This document shows, in pieces, positions 34,783-42,974 of a DNA stretch of 64,000 nt. The stretch comes from DASVUC01 sp038237225 (lineage in GTDB: Bacteria > Planctomycetota > Phycisphaerae > Tepidisphaerales > Tepidisphaeraceae), in contig JBBRYX010000002.1 in the NCBI GenBank assembly GCA_038237225.1, forward strand, positions 62,001-126,000. The letters run 5' to 3'. The notes beneath the pieces are model-generated. The model was not told where the DNA came from. It saw only the letters and a program-made list of their open reading frames with translations, and made no database searches. Both the position numbers and the translations under genes were made by a program. The stretch's first letter is position 1. Every line of letters begins with the position of its first letter.

Positions 34783-36425
34783 TGGCCGCCCCAGTCAAAA
34801 GGCTTCCACCCGAGCCACCAGAATTTCGAAAACTCCAGGCCGACGACAATACCGGTTCCCGCCAAGACCAGGCATCCGAGCAGCAGCGGCCAGCGGCGCA
34901 GGCCTTTTCGCAGGGCGCCGAAGATCGTGAGCAATCCCAGCAATGCAGACGGGATGCCGAACGCCAGGGCGCCGGCGACGACGGATACCACGCTCGCGCC
35001 GAGAAGGAGGAATTCCCACGGGAAGGGGTCGACGAAATCAGACTCATCCAACTGCTTCACGGGCGTTGCATCGGGAGGCTCAAGGACGCCGACCTGTTGG
35101 CATCCATACGCGGCGCAGCCGCGATTTTCGGTCCAGCAGTCGGCGTGGAAGGTCAGGCCGCACTCCGAGCACTCGGTCATCTCTTCGCTGGTGGTGATGC
35201 GGCTCTGGCAGATGGCGCACATCGCGACTTCGGTTTCGACGTCGGGCTTTGCGATCGGCGCGATCGTCGCGATTTCTTCGAGTGGCTCCGGCTCGCTAAC
35301 CACGGCAACGGCAGTTGAAAGCGTCGGCGAAGGATCCGGGATGACGACATCGACTTCCGCCGACGGCGGCGCGGAGGGCGCGGAGAGGGTGATCGATTCC
35401 ATAATCACGGAATCGGTGTTCATCACCACGACTTTGGGATCTTCGGCTCGAGGGGTCGCTGCCCCGGGCGGCGCCATTTGGATGACTTCGGGTATCGGCG
35501 CGACTGATTGTGACGGCGCTTCCACGACCACCTGGATCGCAGGCTCCGGAGCTTTGACTTCCGGCTTGGCCTCAGAGGCTTCGATGGATCGGGGAAGCGT
35601 GGCGCGGAGTCGAGCTTCGAGACTCGGCTCCTGCAATTCCAAAGGCTCCACGACCACTGTCGTTGCGGGAGCGGATGCGGAAATCGGCGCAGCGGGACGT
35701 TGGATGCGAGGCGCGGGCGTTGGCGCAACGACCTGCGGCAGGGGACTGGGCGCGGCGGGACGAGCGACCGGAGCTGCGGTCCGCGCGATGGTTGCAGACG
35801 GTCTGATGGAAGGTTGGATGTGCGGTGCGGGAGCAGTCGTGGCAACCGAGGGTTGCGTGCGTGTTGGGGCGGGCGCCACCTGCGCGACTGCGGCACCGAC
35901 TCGAACAGGCGCGGGGTCGATTCTTCGTACGGGCGCCGGCGCGGGCTTGGGCTCGGGCGCGCGGGCGATTAAGGGCGCTGCATTGGCGACTCTGACGCCG
36001 TTCGCGGGTTTGGGCGCCACGGGATCCATGACGATGGTTGCGCCGCAACCGCATTCGAGAGCTTCTCGCTCGCCGGGTGCGCTGGCGCTGGGGGCTCGCC
36101 AGGGAAAGGCGATGGGACGGACTCCTTTGGGTAGGGCGTCTTCGGCGAAGTAGGTCATCTTCACGGAGCCACCGACCTGGATCACATCACCGGTTGAGAG
36201 AATACGCCGGCCCTGGACGGGGATTCCGTTGACGAAAGTTCGCCCGTTCTTGTTGACGTTGGCGACGAAGAAGCCCTGGCTTGAGGTGCCGATCCAGGCA
36301 TGGACGTGGGCGACGGAGTTGTCGGCGATCATGACGGCGTTGGCGGGGCATGAGCCGATGAGCAGAGGCCACTCGAAGGTGCCACCGCGCCGTTCCGCGC
36401 CGTCCTGGATGATGAGCGTAGGCAT
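34779..36425 (-). CDS. FHA plus RING-like zinc finger membrane protein, candidate E3
   Basis: 548 residues. FHA domain at 1-95 (HVHAWIG, NKNGRTFVNGIPV, STGDVIQVG), with the usual GR phosphate-binding arginine replaced by serine (LLIGSCPAN). A long Ala/Pro/Val-rich region (about 125-395) follows. A treble-clef RING-like finger starts at C403: CAICQ…CSECGLTFHADCW…GCAAYGC, a C-C-C-C-H-C-C-C order like prokaryotic RING fingers. Two C-terminal membrane helices (about 470-505, 511-530) anchor it. A RING beside E2 and a ubiquitin-like gene suggests E3 activity; this is inference. Overlaps the E2 start by 4 bases. Confidence 0.85.
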   Translation of the reverse strand: MPTLIIQDGAERRGGTFEWPLLIGSCPANAVMIADNSVAHVHAWIGTSSQGFFVANVNKNGRTFVNGIPVQGRRILSTGDVIQVGGSVKMTYFAEDALPKGVRPIAFPWRAPSASAPGEREALECGCGATIVMDPVAPKPANGVRVANAAPLIARAPEPKPAPAPVRRIDPAPVRVGAAVAQVAPAPTRTQPSVATTAPAPHIQPSIRPSATIARTAAPVARPAAPSPLPQVVAPTPAPRIQRPAAPISASAPATTVVVEPLELQEPSLEARLRATLPRSIEASEAKPEVKAPEPAIQVVVEAPSQSVAPIPEVIQMAPPGAATPRAEDPKVVVMNTDSVIMESITLSAPSAPPSAEVDVVIPDPSPTLSTAVAVVSEPEPLEEIATIAPIAKPDVETEVAMCAICQSRITTSEEMTECSECGLTFHADCWTENRGCAAYGCQQVGVLEPPDATPVKQLDESDFVDPFPWEFLLLGASVVSVVAGALAFGIPSALLGLLTIFGALRKGLRRWPLLLGCLVLAGTGIVVGLEFSKFWWLGWKPFDWGGQ

Positions 36426-36445
36426 AAGACGTCGCGTGCCGCCGA

Positions 36446-37675
36446 CTAACTCGGCTGGCGCTCCTGGAACAGAAATGCAGTCGCACCGATCTGGACTCGA
36501 TCGCCATGACGGAGGCGGACGCGCATGACCGGTTTTCCGTTGATGAAGGTTGCGCCGCCGAGAGGGAGATCTTCGATTTCAAAGCCACCGCCGACAAGGT
36601 GGATGGCCGCGTGGCGGCGTCCAACCTGGGCGTCCTTAAAGATATAGATTTGGTTATTGGGGGAAGAGCCGATGTAGGTTGGATTGCGGTAGAGGACGAA
36701 CTGTTTGCCCGCGATGACGCCCTGGACGACGCGAAGCCAGCCGCTCTTGGCTGCATTTTCGATGAATCCCGATGCCGCGCCGGCGACGACGCCGATTGCG
36801 ACGAGACCGATCAAGCGGCTGAGGTGCGGGCTACCGGTGAGCAGGCCCACGATTGCGCCGCCGACAATTCCGCCCACCAGACCACCGGCGGTGCCAATGG
36901 CGAGTTTCTTCCAATTGCGAAGCACAACGCCGGGGGCGAGCGTCAGCGTTAAGCCCAGGACGCCCCAGGTCACGCAACTGGCGAAGATATGGCTGGCGGG
37001 TGTGATTTTTCCTTCGGCGCCGGCGAGCGCGTGATAGAGTCTGTCGACGAAGAGGGCGACGATTACGCCACCTAAGAGACCGAGGGTTGCTCCCATCGAT
37101 CCGTTGATGACCACGGCCGGAATATTTCGATCGACGACAGCTTCGGCCATGCTGAGGAATGCGGCGATGATTAGCCCGGCGACGCCGAAAGAGAGAACGT
37201 TAACGATGAAATCCTTCCACTGGTCGCGGTTGCTGTAGGCGCTGAGCTGGTGATCCTTCTCTTCCTTGGTGAGCTGTGCATTGTTGGAAATGACGAAGTA
37301 AGGGTTGTCTCGACCCGCGCGGACAAGTTCCTTAAGCGCGAGGTCGGCTTCGAGTGTTGTGAGCTTACCGGCGAGGGCGGCCTTGGTGATGTCCTGCATG
37401 TTGGACATGAGTTCCAGGGCTTCGAACCGCGGGCCGGGGCGAAGATGGAGGAGTTCGCCGCAGCCCCAGGCGAGCAGGCCGCCCAGCAGGCCGAAGACCG
37501 ACATGTAGAAGATGGTGTTGTACCAGATGCTCGGCTTGACCGGCGCATCCTCCGGGGGCGCGTCGATCTGCGCGTACTGGCGATTTCGCTCCATGGCATC
37601 GTTCTGGCGGAGCTTGTGCTCGACCTGACGAGTGTTGAGTTCATCCCACGAGATTTCGAGTTTTTCAGTTGGCAT
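36446..37675 (-). CDS. Polytopic membrane protein with C-terminal FHA domain
   Basis: 409 residues. A soluble N-terminus (1-48) is followed by a first membrane helix (about 49-72), a loop, then a set of Gly-rich membrane helices between about 150 and 315 (e.g. LAIGTAGGLVGGIVGGAIVG), and an FHA domain at about 320-405 (VGRRHAAIHL, GGATFINGKPV, GDRVQIG). The canonical FHA arginine is again replaced (YIGSSPNNQ). It could be the membrane scaffold on which the conjugation enzymes assemble. Nine bases separate it from the JAMM gene and 20 from the RING/FHA gene, so it is part of the operon. Confidence 0.82.
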   Translation of the reverse strand: MPTEKLEISWDELNTRQVEHKLRQNDAMERNRQYAQIDAPPEDAPVKPSIWYNTIFYMSVFGLLGGLLAWGCGELLHLRPGPRFEALELMSNMQDITKAALAGKLTTLEADLALKELVRAGRDNPYFVISNNAQLTKEEKDHQLSAYSNRDQWKDFIVNVLSFGVAGLIIAAFLSMAEAVVDRNIPAVVINGSMGATLGLLGGVIVALFVDRLYHALAGAEGKITPASHIFASCVTWGVLGLTLTLAPGVVLRNWKKLAIGTAGGLVGGIVGGAIVGLLTGSPHLSRLIGLVAIGVVAGAASGFIENAAKSGWLRVVQGVIAGKQFVLYRNPTYIGSSPNNQIYIFKDAQVGRRHAAIHLVGGGFEIEDLPLGGATFINGKPVMRVRLRHGDRVQIGATAFLFQERQPS

Positions 37676-37684
37676 GGAGAGGAC

Positions 37685-38560
37685 TTAAGAACGAGAAGGG
37701 AAGATGGAACCGTATTCGGGCGCGACGAATTTTGCGGGGCCCCTGGGCGGCTGTGGCGCGGCGGGGACGGTGTCGCGATTTTCAGGCTTCGACGTGAGGT
37801 TAAAAAAGTCGCCCTTCAGGAAGGGCACGATCTGGCCCACGGCAAAGGGCCAGCCGATGGAGAATACGGCGCACAAGGCGAGGCCGGCGAGCAGCCATTT
37901 CTGTCTTTGTTCGAGAGTCTGGAGGCGTGCGGACAGTTCCATGACCGTGCCGGGCGGCGCGGCGGCGGCGGTCATCTGGGTGGACATGGCGGTGGGGACG
38001 TTCTCTGCGAGAACGTCTTCCTGGACCATGAAGTTTTCCGGGATCAGATCTCCCGCGCGCCAGACGAAGAGCCCTTCCTGGTTTTGCTTCGGATCGAACA
38101 CGAACGCGGTGTGCCAGGGAAGGTTGAAGAAGTTCTTGTGGATGAAGACGTCCATGTCGGAGAGGAAGATTCCGTAGCCCGGGTGGGTGTGATACCAGCC
38201 GAGGATTCGCATGTCGGGGAAATCTTTTTCGAGCGTATCCTGGATGTGGGTCCAGGTTTCGGCGGTGAAGGTGACTTGGGCGCTTTTGCCGGTGGCGTAG
38301 TTGCCGCGGATGCAGGCTTCGATATGGACGAAGGGCTTGTCGCCGTCGCGGAAGACATTACCGATCAAGACGCCGCAGACTTCGACTTCATCGGTGAGTC
38401 GTCCGTGGGCGTGAATCTCGTTGAGGACCGAGCGTTTGACGACGACGTTGGAGCCGAGGCCGCGGCGACGGGCGGGAAGCTCGCGTTGGGGCCAGTCTTC
38501 GGCGGCGCCGATGGCGCCGATGTCGTAGTCTTGGGCCGGGTTAGACGCCTTGGTGCTCAT
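37685..38560 (-). CDS. JAMM/MPN metalloprotease with C-terminal membrane anchor
   Basis: 291 residues from ATG 38560, which overlaps the E1 stop by 4 bases and has GGAG upstream; a GTG at 38566 is less likely. The JAMM zinc motif is complete: E60 (EVCGVLIG), then H124-T-H126-P-x6-S134-x2-D137 in YHTHPGYGIFLSDMD. Such enzymes remove ubiquitin from targets or trim ubiquitin precursors, as in RPN11 and bacterial JAB proteins. One membrane helix at about 222-243 follows a short helical stem, so the catalytic domain is cytoplasmic and membrane-tethered. It lies between the E1 and the FHA membrane gene. Confidence 0.92.
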   Translation of the reverse strand: MSTKASNPAQDYDIGAIGAAEDWPQRELPARRRGLGSNVVVKRSVLNEIHAHGRLTDEVEVCGVLIGNVFRDGDKPFVHIEACIRGNYATGKSAQVTFTAETWTHIQDTLEKDFPDMRILGWYHTHPGYGIFLSDMDVFIHKNFFNLPWHTAFVFDPKQNQEGLFVWRAGDLIPENFMVQEDVLAENVPTAMSTQMTAAAAPPGTVMELSARLQTLEQRQKWLLAGLALCAVFSIGWPFAVGQIVPFLKGDFFNLTSKPENRDTVPAAPQPPRGPAKFVAPEYGSIFPSRS

Positions 38561-39804
38561 GCCCACTCCAGTTGTTCATCGCGAACGAGAGATCCGAGGA
38601 CCTCTTTCGCATCACCGGCGAGTTCAAAGCCAATGGATCGGGTTTCATTGCGTGCGATCACGATATCGAAAGGCGGGACACCGATCTGCGAAAGCGAGTG
38701 GTCGACGAAGCTTTCGTTGCCGCGGATTTTGAAGAAGGTGCTGACGTCGCGGGGCTGGGCGCAGTGCGGGCAAGGGCCTTTGTCGGCGGGGACTTTGCCG
38801 AGCGAAGCGAATAAGGTCTCGACTTTGCCGCACGAAGTGCAGGTGAGTTTTTCCAGCACATCGCGGCCAAGCTCAAGCTCGGCGCCGGGTCCGAGAACCT
38901 CGCGGGCTTTGGTCAGAAGCCGGCGAGCGGTGATGGAATGGACACTCTCATCGAGGGCGATGAATTCGCCGACGGTGTCGTGACTGTAGCAGTCGGCTTT
39001 ACGTTGATATTCGACGGTGTAGGCCTCAGCGCTCAGACCGTTGAAGACCCAACCTTTGCCGGCCAAAGTCTCCATGCCGTGGAGCATCTTGACGGCTTCC
39101 TGGCATTGGACGCCGGCGATGATGGAGCTGACAGTGGGGGTGGTGGGGGTCTTGCCGGTTTCCATCTGGTTGCGCGTGAGCAGGTTGCAGCTTCGGCGCG
39201 TGGAGAGGAGCTTCCAGTCGGTTTCGGACATGGTGCATTCGTAGCACGGTCCGTCGTTGACGGGGGAGAAGACCCGGCAGCAGCCTTGGAGTTGCTCGAT
39301 GGCGCCGTCGATCCAGGGGCGGTTGACTTTCCAGCACGCGCGGTTGATGGACAGGCGGGCTTCGCGATTGTCGAGACCTGCGATGACCAGGTCAGCCCAG
39401 CGGAAGACGCCGAGCCCGAGGTCGTAGACGATGTTGCCGTCAAAATGATGGGCTTTGATGTCCGGGTAGATTTCTCGTGCTGAGCGTGCGGCGACGGCGG
39501 ACTTGGGTTTGCCGTTGTCGGATTCTCTATAGAGTATGGATCTTGAGAGGTTGGAATTTTCGATGCGGTCCATGTCCGCGATGAGAACGTTGCCGATGCC
39601 GAGCAGGGCGAGGTTCTTGATGATTTCATTACCGAGGGCGCCGGCGCCGATGACCAGGACGCGGGCGTTGGAGAGGCGTTTTTGGTCCCACCAGGAAATG
39701 AGACGGAAGCGGTGGAAGCGGTCCTCTTCTTCGATGGCGATGCGCAGAGGCTCGTCATGAAGCGCAGGCGAGAGATTGGAATCTTGCTTCAGCATGAGAG
39801 TCAC
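38557..39804 (-). CDS. E1-like (ThiF/MoeB/UBA) ubiquitin-activating enzyme
   Basis: 415 residues. ATP-binding Rossmann fold with GAGALG (53-58), the E1 strand IADMDRIENSNLSR (Asp77/79, Arg88) and K101. A CxxC pair (C187, C190 in GPCYEC) precedes C206 (RRSCN), which aligns by position with the catalytic cysteine loop of ThiF/MoeB. The C-terminal 170 residues hold a zinc ribbon (C322-x2-C325, C345-x2-C348) and a domain not seen in ThiF, perhaps for E2 recruitment. Starts at a GTG (39804) inside the ubiquitin-like gene's ATGTGA end, or ATG at 39795. Overlaps both neighbours. Confidence 0.92.
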   Translation of the reverse strand: MTLMLKQDSNLSPALHDEPLRIAIEEEDRFHRFRLISWWDQKRLSNARVLVIGAGALGNEIIKNLALLGIGNVLIADMDRIENSNLSRSILYRESDNGKPKSAVAARSAREIYPDIKAHHFDGNIVYDLGLGVFRWADLVIAGLDNREARLSINRACWKVNRPWIDGAIEQLQGCCRVFSPVNDGPCYECTMSETDWKLLSTRRSCNLLTRNQMETGKTPTTPTVSSIIAGVQCQEAVKMLHGMETLAGKGWVFNGLSAEAYTVEYQRKADCYSHDTVGEFIALDESVHSITARRLLTKAREVLGPGAELELGRDVLEKLTCTSCGKVETLFASLGKVPADKGPCPHCAQPRDVSTFFKIRGNESFVDHSLSQIGVPPFDIVIARNETRSIGFELAGDAKEVLGSLVRDEQLEWA

Positions 39805-40076
39805 ATTGATCCGGCGGTAATTTCCGGCTGCAATCGAAGCACATCCCCGGCTTTCACACCCACTTCGGCCAACGTTTGTCCATCGAGCAACTGCTTGCCC
39901 GAGGCGCGATGGTGGAGTTTATATGAAAGGGGCTGTCCGTCAGGTGCATATTGCGGAAAACTCATCTTTTCCAGCAAGACGACCAGCAGCCGATTGATCG
40001 GCGCATCGTCCGGCATCTGCACGTCCTGGCGCTTGGTGCCGGTGACATCCCAGACCTGTACGAGAACCGTTCCCAT
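39801..40076 (-). CDS. Ubiquitin-like protein of the YukD/EsaB kind
   Basis: 91 residues. The pattern VLVQVWDVTGTKRQDVQMP … INRLLVVLLEKM … YKLHHRASGKQLLDGQTLAE … VKAGDVLRLQPE fits a single beta-grasp domain like YukD/EsaB. The C-terminus is ITAGSM. It has no bare GG, but Gly89 would become terminal if the last two residues (SM) were removed, and the operon encodes a JAMM protease that could do so. First gene of the six-gene operon, overlapping the E1 GTG start by 4 bases. Only a weak ribosome site is seen. Confidence 0.82.
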   Translation of the reverse strand: MGTVLVQVWDVTGTKRQDVQMPDDAPINRLLVVLLEKMSFPQYAPDGQPLSYKLHHRASGKQLLDGQTLAEVGVKAGDVLRLQPEITAGSM

Positions 40077-40401
40077 CTTACCTATCCATCCAAAAGAGGA
40101 GCTGGCGACTGCGACGGACTGATGAAGGTACTGCGCAAATATTGCGCGGTTCTGGCTCCATCTTAATCGGAACTATAACCGTGGTTCTGCAACTGGGCCA
40201 TGGCAAATAGGTTATCGTGACCTTCCATGAATGTTAGATTAGGAAATGCGGAAGCTGGATTCCATCAGCGACGTTTAATCCGTGGGTCTGTAGTTTATGG
40301 GCCGTTAATCGCGGAATTTCCGCCTTGCGTGTTGGCGCTCTAAGTCGTAATTGTATTAAACTTGAATTAAAGTTCACCTCGTAACCGGCCAGTGGGTAAC
40401 T
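40077..40401. promoter_or_regulatory. Divergent promoter region of ubiquitin-like and exopolysaccharide operons
   Basis: 325 bases with no gene. Notable are a 13-bp palindrome GCGGAATTTCCGC (40311-40323) and an AACTT-N6-AAGTT inverted repeat (40359-40374) within an AT-rich stretch just before the exopolysaccharide operon. Both are plausible operators or promoter parts, but this is inference. No clear sigma-70 promoter was identified. Confidence 0.5.
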
Positions 40402-42630
40402 ATGCTTGCGCGACGTAACCAGCTTTCGGACATTCAGATAACCTCACGGAACGCTCATTCCGTCGAGCGCCGCGGTGACTCGCTTTTGGAGATCGCATGG
40501 CGGCATCGTACCGCTATTGGGATTGCGACGGCAGGCTGTTTGGTTATGGGACTTTTGTTTTTGTGGGTGGTGACGCCGGAATATACGGCAAGCTCGAAGC
40601 TGTGGGTGAAGCGTCAGACGCCGGGGATCGTTGGGAACTCCGGACCGGGGGACGACGGCGGGGCGTTCCTGTTTACGCAAAAGGAAATCGTGAAGTCGAC
40701 GCCGGTGCTGGCGATCGCGATGGCGAATGTCGGGGAACTGAAGACCTTCGAAGGCCAGCGTAATCGGTTCGCGTTCTTCCGGAACAACCTCAATGTCGAG
40801 GTGGGCAAGAAGGACGAGCTGATCTCCGTTTCGTTTGACGCCAATGATCCGCGAGAGGCCGAGAAGATCGTCGCGGCGGTGGTCAATGCCTATAAGGAAT
40901 TCCAGACCACGCAGAAGCGCAGCAGCGCCACGGAGTCGCTGCAAATCCTCACGTCGCAAATGAACAAGCGCGAGGCGGAGCTGGATACCCGGCTCAAGGA
41001 CCTTAAGAACTATCGCAACGATAAGGGGCTGCTCAGCACGGACTCGGATCGCACGAACATCATGCTCGAGCGGCTGAAGTCACTGTCGGATGCGCTGAAC
41101 GTGGCGCGGGTGGAGAAGCTCAACGCACAGGCCGAGCACAACGAGATTGCGAAGACGATTCTCAAAGATTCCGAAAAGGCGAAGCGGGTTGAAGAGATGC
41201 TGAAGAGCAGCTCTTCGGTGGCGACGGGAACCGACGAGCAGATGGTGAGGACGGAACTGTTCCAGTGGCAAACGCGGCTGGAAGACTTGAAGAATCGATA
41301 TGGATCGCGGCATCCTTCGGTGGCGGTGGCTCAGGGCCGCGTTGATTCCTTGAACATCAGCTACGCGGCGGCGGTGGAACGGAAGTTCCAGCTTGCGAGC
41401 GCGAAGGAAGCGGATCTTCAGAAGTTGATGGACGGGCAGCAGAAGGAGGCGATGGAAGACGCCAACAAGGCGGCTGAATATTCGCGTCTGCAATCGGACG
41501 TTGGGCGTCTTCAGAAGTCGATCGACTCGCTGGACACGCAGCGGAAGGAATTGAACCTGGCGGAAGACGGCGGGGTGCCGAGCATTACGGTCCTGGAGGT
41601 CGCGCGGGCGGATGACAAGCCGACGTTCCCGAGCACGAGCAAGACGCTGGCACTGGCGATGGTGGTGGGGCTTCTGAGCGGGTTCGGCTTCTCGGTGGTT
41701 CGCGATCGGAACGATTACCCGCTATCGTCGGCTCGGCAGATTCGCGAAGTGCTGGGAACACGAGTGATCGGCCTGGTTCCGCGGATGACTGTCCCGGGCC
41801 GGGTGCTGGAAAATGATCCGACGAGCGATGTATCGGAGGCGTGCCGGGCGTTGTTTCTGACGGTGATGGACAACGTTCCCGAATCGCATAGCAAGACGAT
41901 CCTGGTAACGAGCCCCGCGCGAGGCGATGGCAAGAGCACTGTTGCGGTGAACCTTGCGGTGGCGATGGCGCAGCAGGGCAAGCGCGTGCTGCTGGTGGAT
42001 GCGGACTTCCGTTCGCCTTCCCTGGCGCGGGTGTTTGATCTTCGCGGCCGGGCTGGTCTGGGCAACGTCCTGTCGGCGCAGGAACTGGCCGAGGGCGCAA
42101 TCCATGACAGCGGTGTTGAGGGCCTGGACATCCTGCCCGCGGGCAACATTGTCGGGGCTCCGAACGAGCTTTTGAACAGTGAACGATTCAACGCGGTGCT
42201 CGAGCACTTGATGGATGTGTACGACCATGTCGTGCTGGATGCGCCGCCGACGGTGATGGTGGATGACGCCCGGATTGTGGCGGCATCGTGCGACATCACG
42301 CTGCTGGTTCTGCGAGCGGGCCGCGCCAATCGCCAGATGAGCGAGACGGCGCGAGAAGGCCTCGCGGCGGTGGGCGCGAACATCGTCGGGATCGTGATGA
42401 ACGATGTGCAACCGCATAGTTATGCGCAGTACGACGGCGTGTATGAAGACGGCCCGGCCCTGGGTCGCGGCGTGAAGACGCCGGCGGCAAACGATATGAA
42501 CGAGGATTTTGAGGTGCAGCTTCGGACGATGCTGGCGCGGCGGTCGGGCAGTCCCGATCGCGCAAGCGAGCATAAGCCGGTGGCTCACCCGGTTCACCGA
42601 TTGAATGGTGGATCGATGGAAGATGTTTGA
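40402..42630 (+). CDS. Polysaccharide co-polymerase with tyrosine-kinase-like domain (Wzc/ExoP type)
   Basis: 742 residues. First membrane helix at about 37-57 (GIATAGCLVMGLLFLWVV), a Wzz-type periplasmic domain with long coiled coil (about 60-400), second helix at about 414-432, and a cytoplasmic BY-kinase-like ATPase. The Walker A is SPARGDGKST (about 504-513), Walker A' VLLVDADFRSP, and Walker B VVLDAPP. The tail has few tyrosines (SYAQYDGVYE), less than a classic cluster. It controls chain length/export of the exopolysaccharide, by analogy. First gene of the operon divergent from the ubiquitin-like operon. Confidence 0.9.
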   Translation: MLARRNQLSDIQITSRNAHSVERRGDSLLEIAWRHRTAIGIATAGCLVMGLLFLWVVTPEYTASSKLWVKRQTPGIVGNSGPGDDGGAFLFTQKEIVKSTPVLAIAMANVGELKTFEGQRNRFAFFRNNLNVEVGKKDELISVSFDANDPREAEKIVAAVVNAYKEFQTTQKRSSATESLQILTSQMNKREAELDTRLKDLKNYRNDKGLLSTDSDRTNIMLERLKSLSDALNVARVEKLNAQAEHNEIAKTILKDSEKAKRVEEMLKSSSSVATGTDEQMVRTELFQWQTRLEDLKNRYGSRHPSVAVAQGRVDSLNISYAAAVERKFQLASAKEADLQKLMDGQQKEAMEDANKAAEYSRLQSDVGRLQKSIDSLDTQRKELNLAEDGGVPSITVLEVARADDKPTFPSTSKTLALAMVVGLLSGFGFSVVRDRNDYPLSSARQIREVLGTRVIGLVPRMTVPGRVLENDPTSDVSEACRALFLTVMDNVPESHSKTILVTSPARGDGKSTVAVNLAVAMAQQGKRVLLVDADFRSPSLARVFDLRGRAGLGNVLSAQELAEGAIHDSGVEGLDILPAGNIVGAPNELLNSERFNAVLEHLMDVYDHVVLDAPPTVMVDDARIVAASCDITLLVLRAGRANRQMSETAREGLAAVGANIVGIVMNDVQPHSYAQYDGVYEDGPALGRGVKTPAANDMNEDFEVQLRTMLARRSGSPDRASEHKPVAHPVHRLNGGSMEDV

Positions 42631-42974
42631 TGTAGCCCCGTTTGTTTGTGGGTGTTGAGCGTGTCGAAGGCGTGTTCGTCCGCGAAGGCGCAAGCGGCAT
42701 TCTGAGAAAGTGTTGTAAGCCTGCGATCGAAGGGATCGTGGGTTTCTGGAAGCGGCCGACTCGACGGTGGGTGTTGTCGAATCGGCCGTGGACAGGATGG
42801 GAAGAAAATGCCTGGCCTTGATCCCATTCTAGCCGTGCTGGAGCTGGTCCGATTCTCGGATTGGAAGAGCTCACATATCAACGGTGTCGTTCAGAGCGCC
42901 CGCGCGTTCTACGCATATCGGGCACGGATTGCGGCATGGATGCCGTAAAGATTGGCCGGGAAGGGAGTCGAGCG
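42631..42974. other. Intergenic region inside the exopolysaccharide operon
   Basis: 344 bases between the co-polymerase and the phosphoglycosyl transferase genes. No gene is supported; an in-frame extension of the next gene into it lacks a ribosome site. It may hold a secondary promoter. Confidence 0.45.

Noticed and set aside
37250..38983. 577-codon plus-strand open frame
   Set aside because: It is antisense to the FHA membrane, JAMM and E1 genes, which have clear domains; no motif in this frame.
34156..40076. Possible type VII secretion or CBASS locus
   Set aside because: A YukD-like protein and FHA domains recall type VII secretion, but no EssC or WXG100 gene is present. CBASS needs a CD-NTase and an effector, and neither is in the window.
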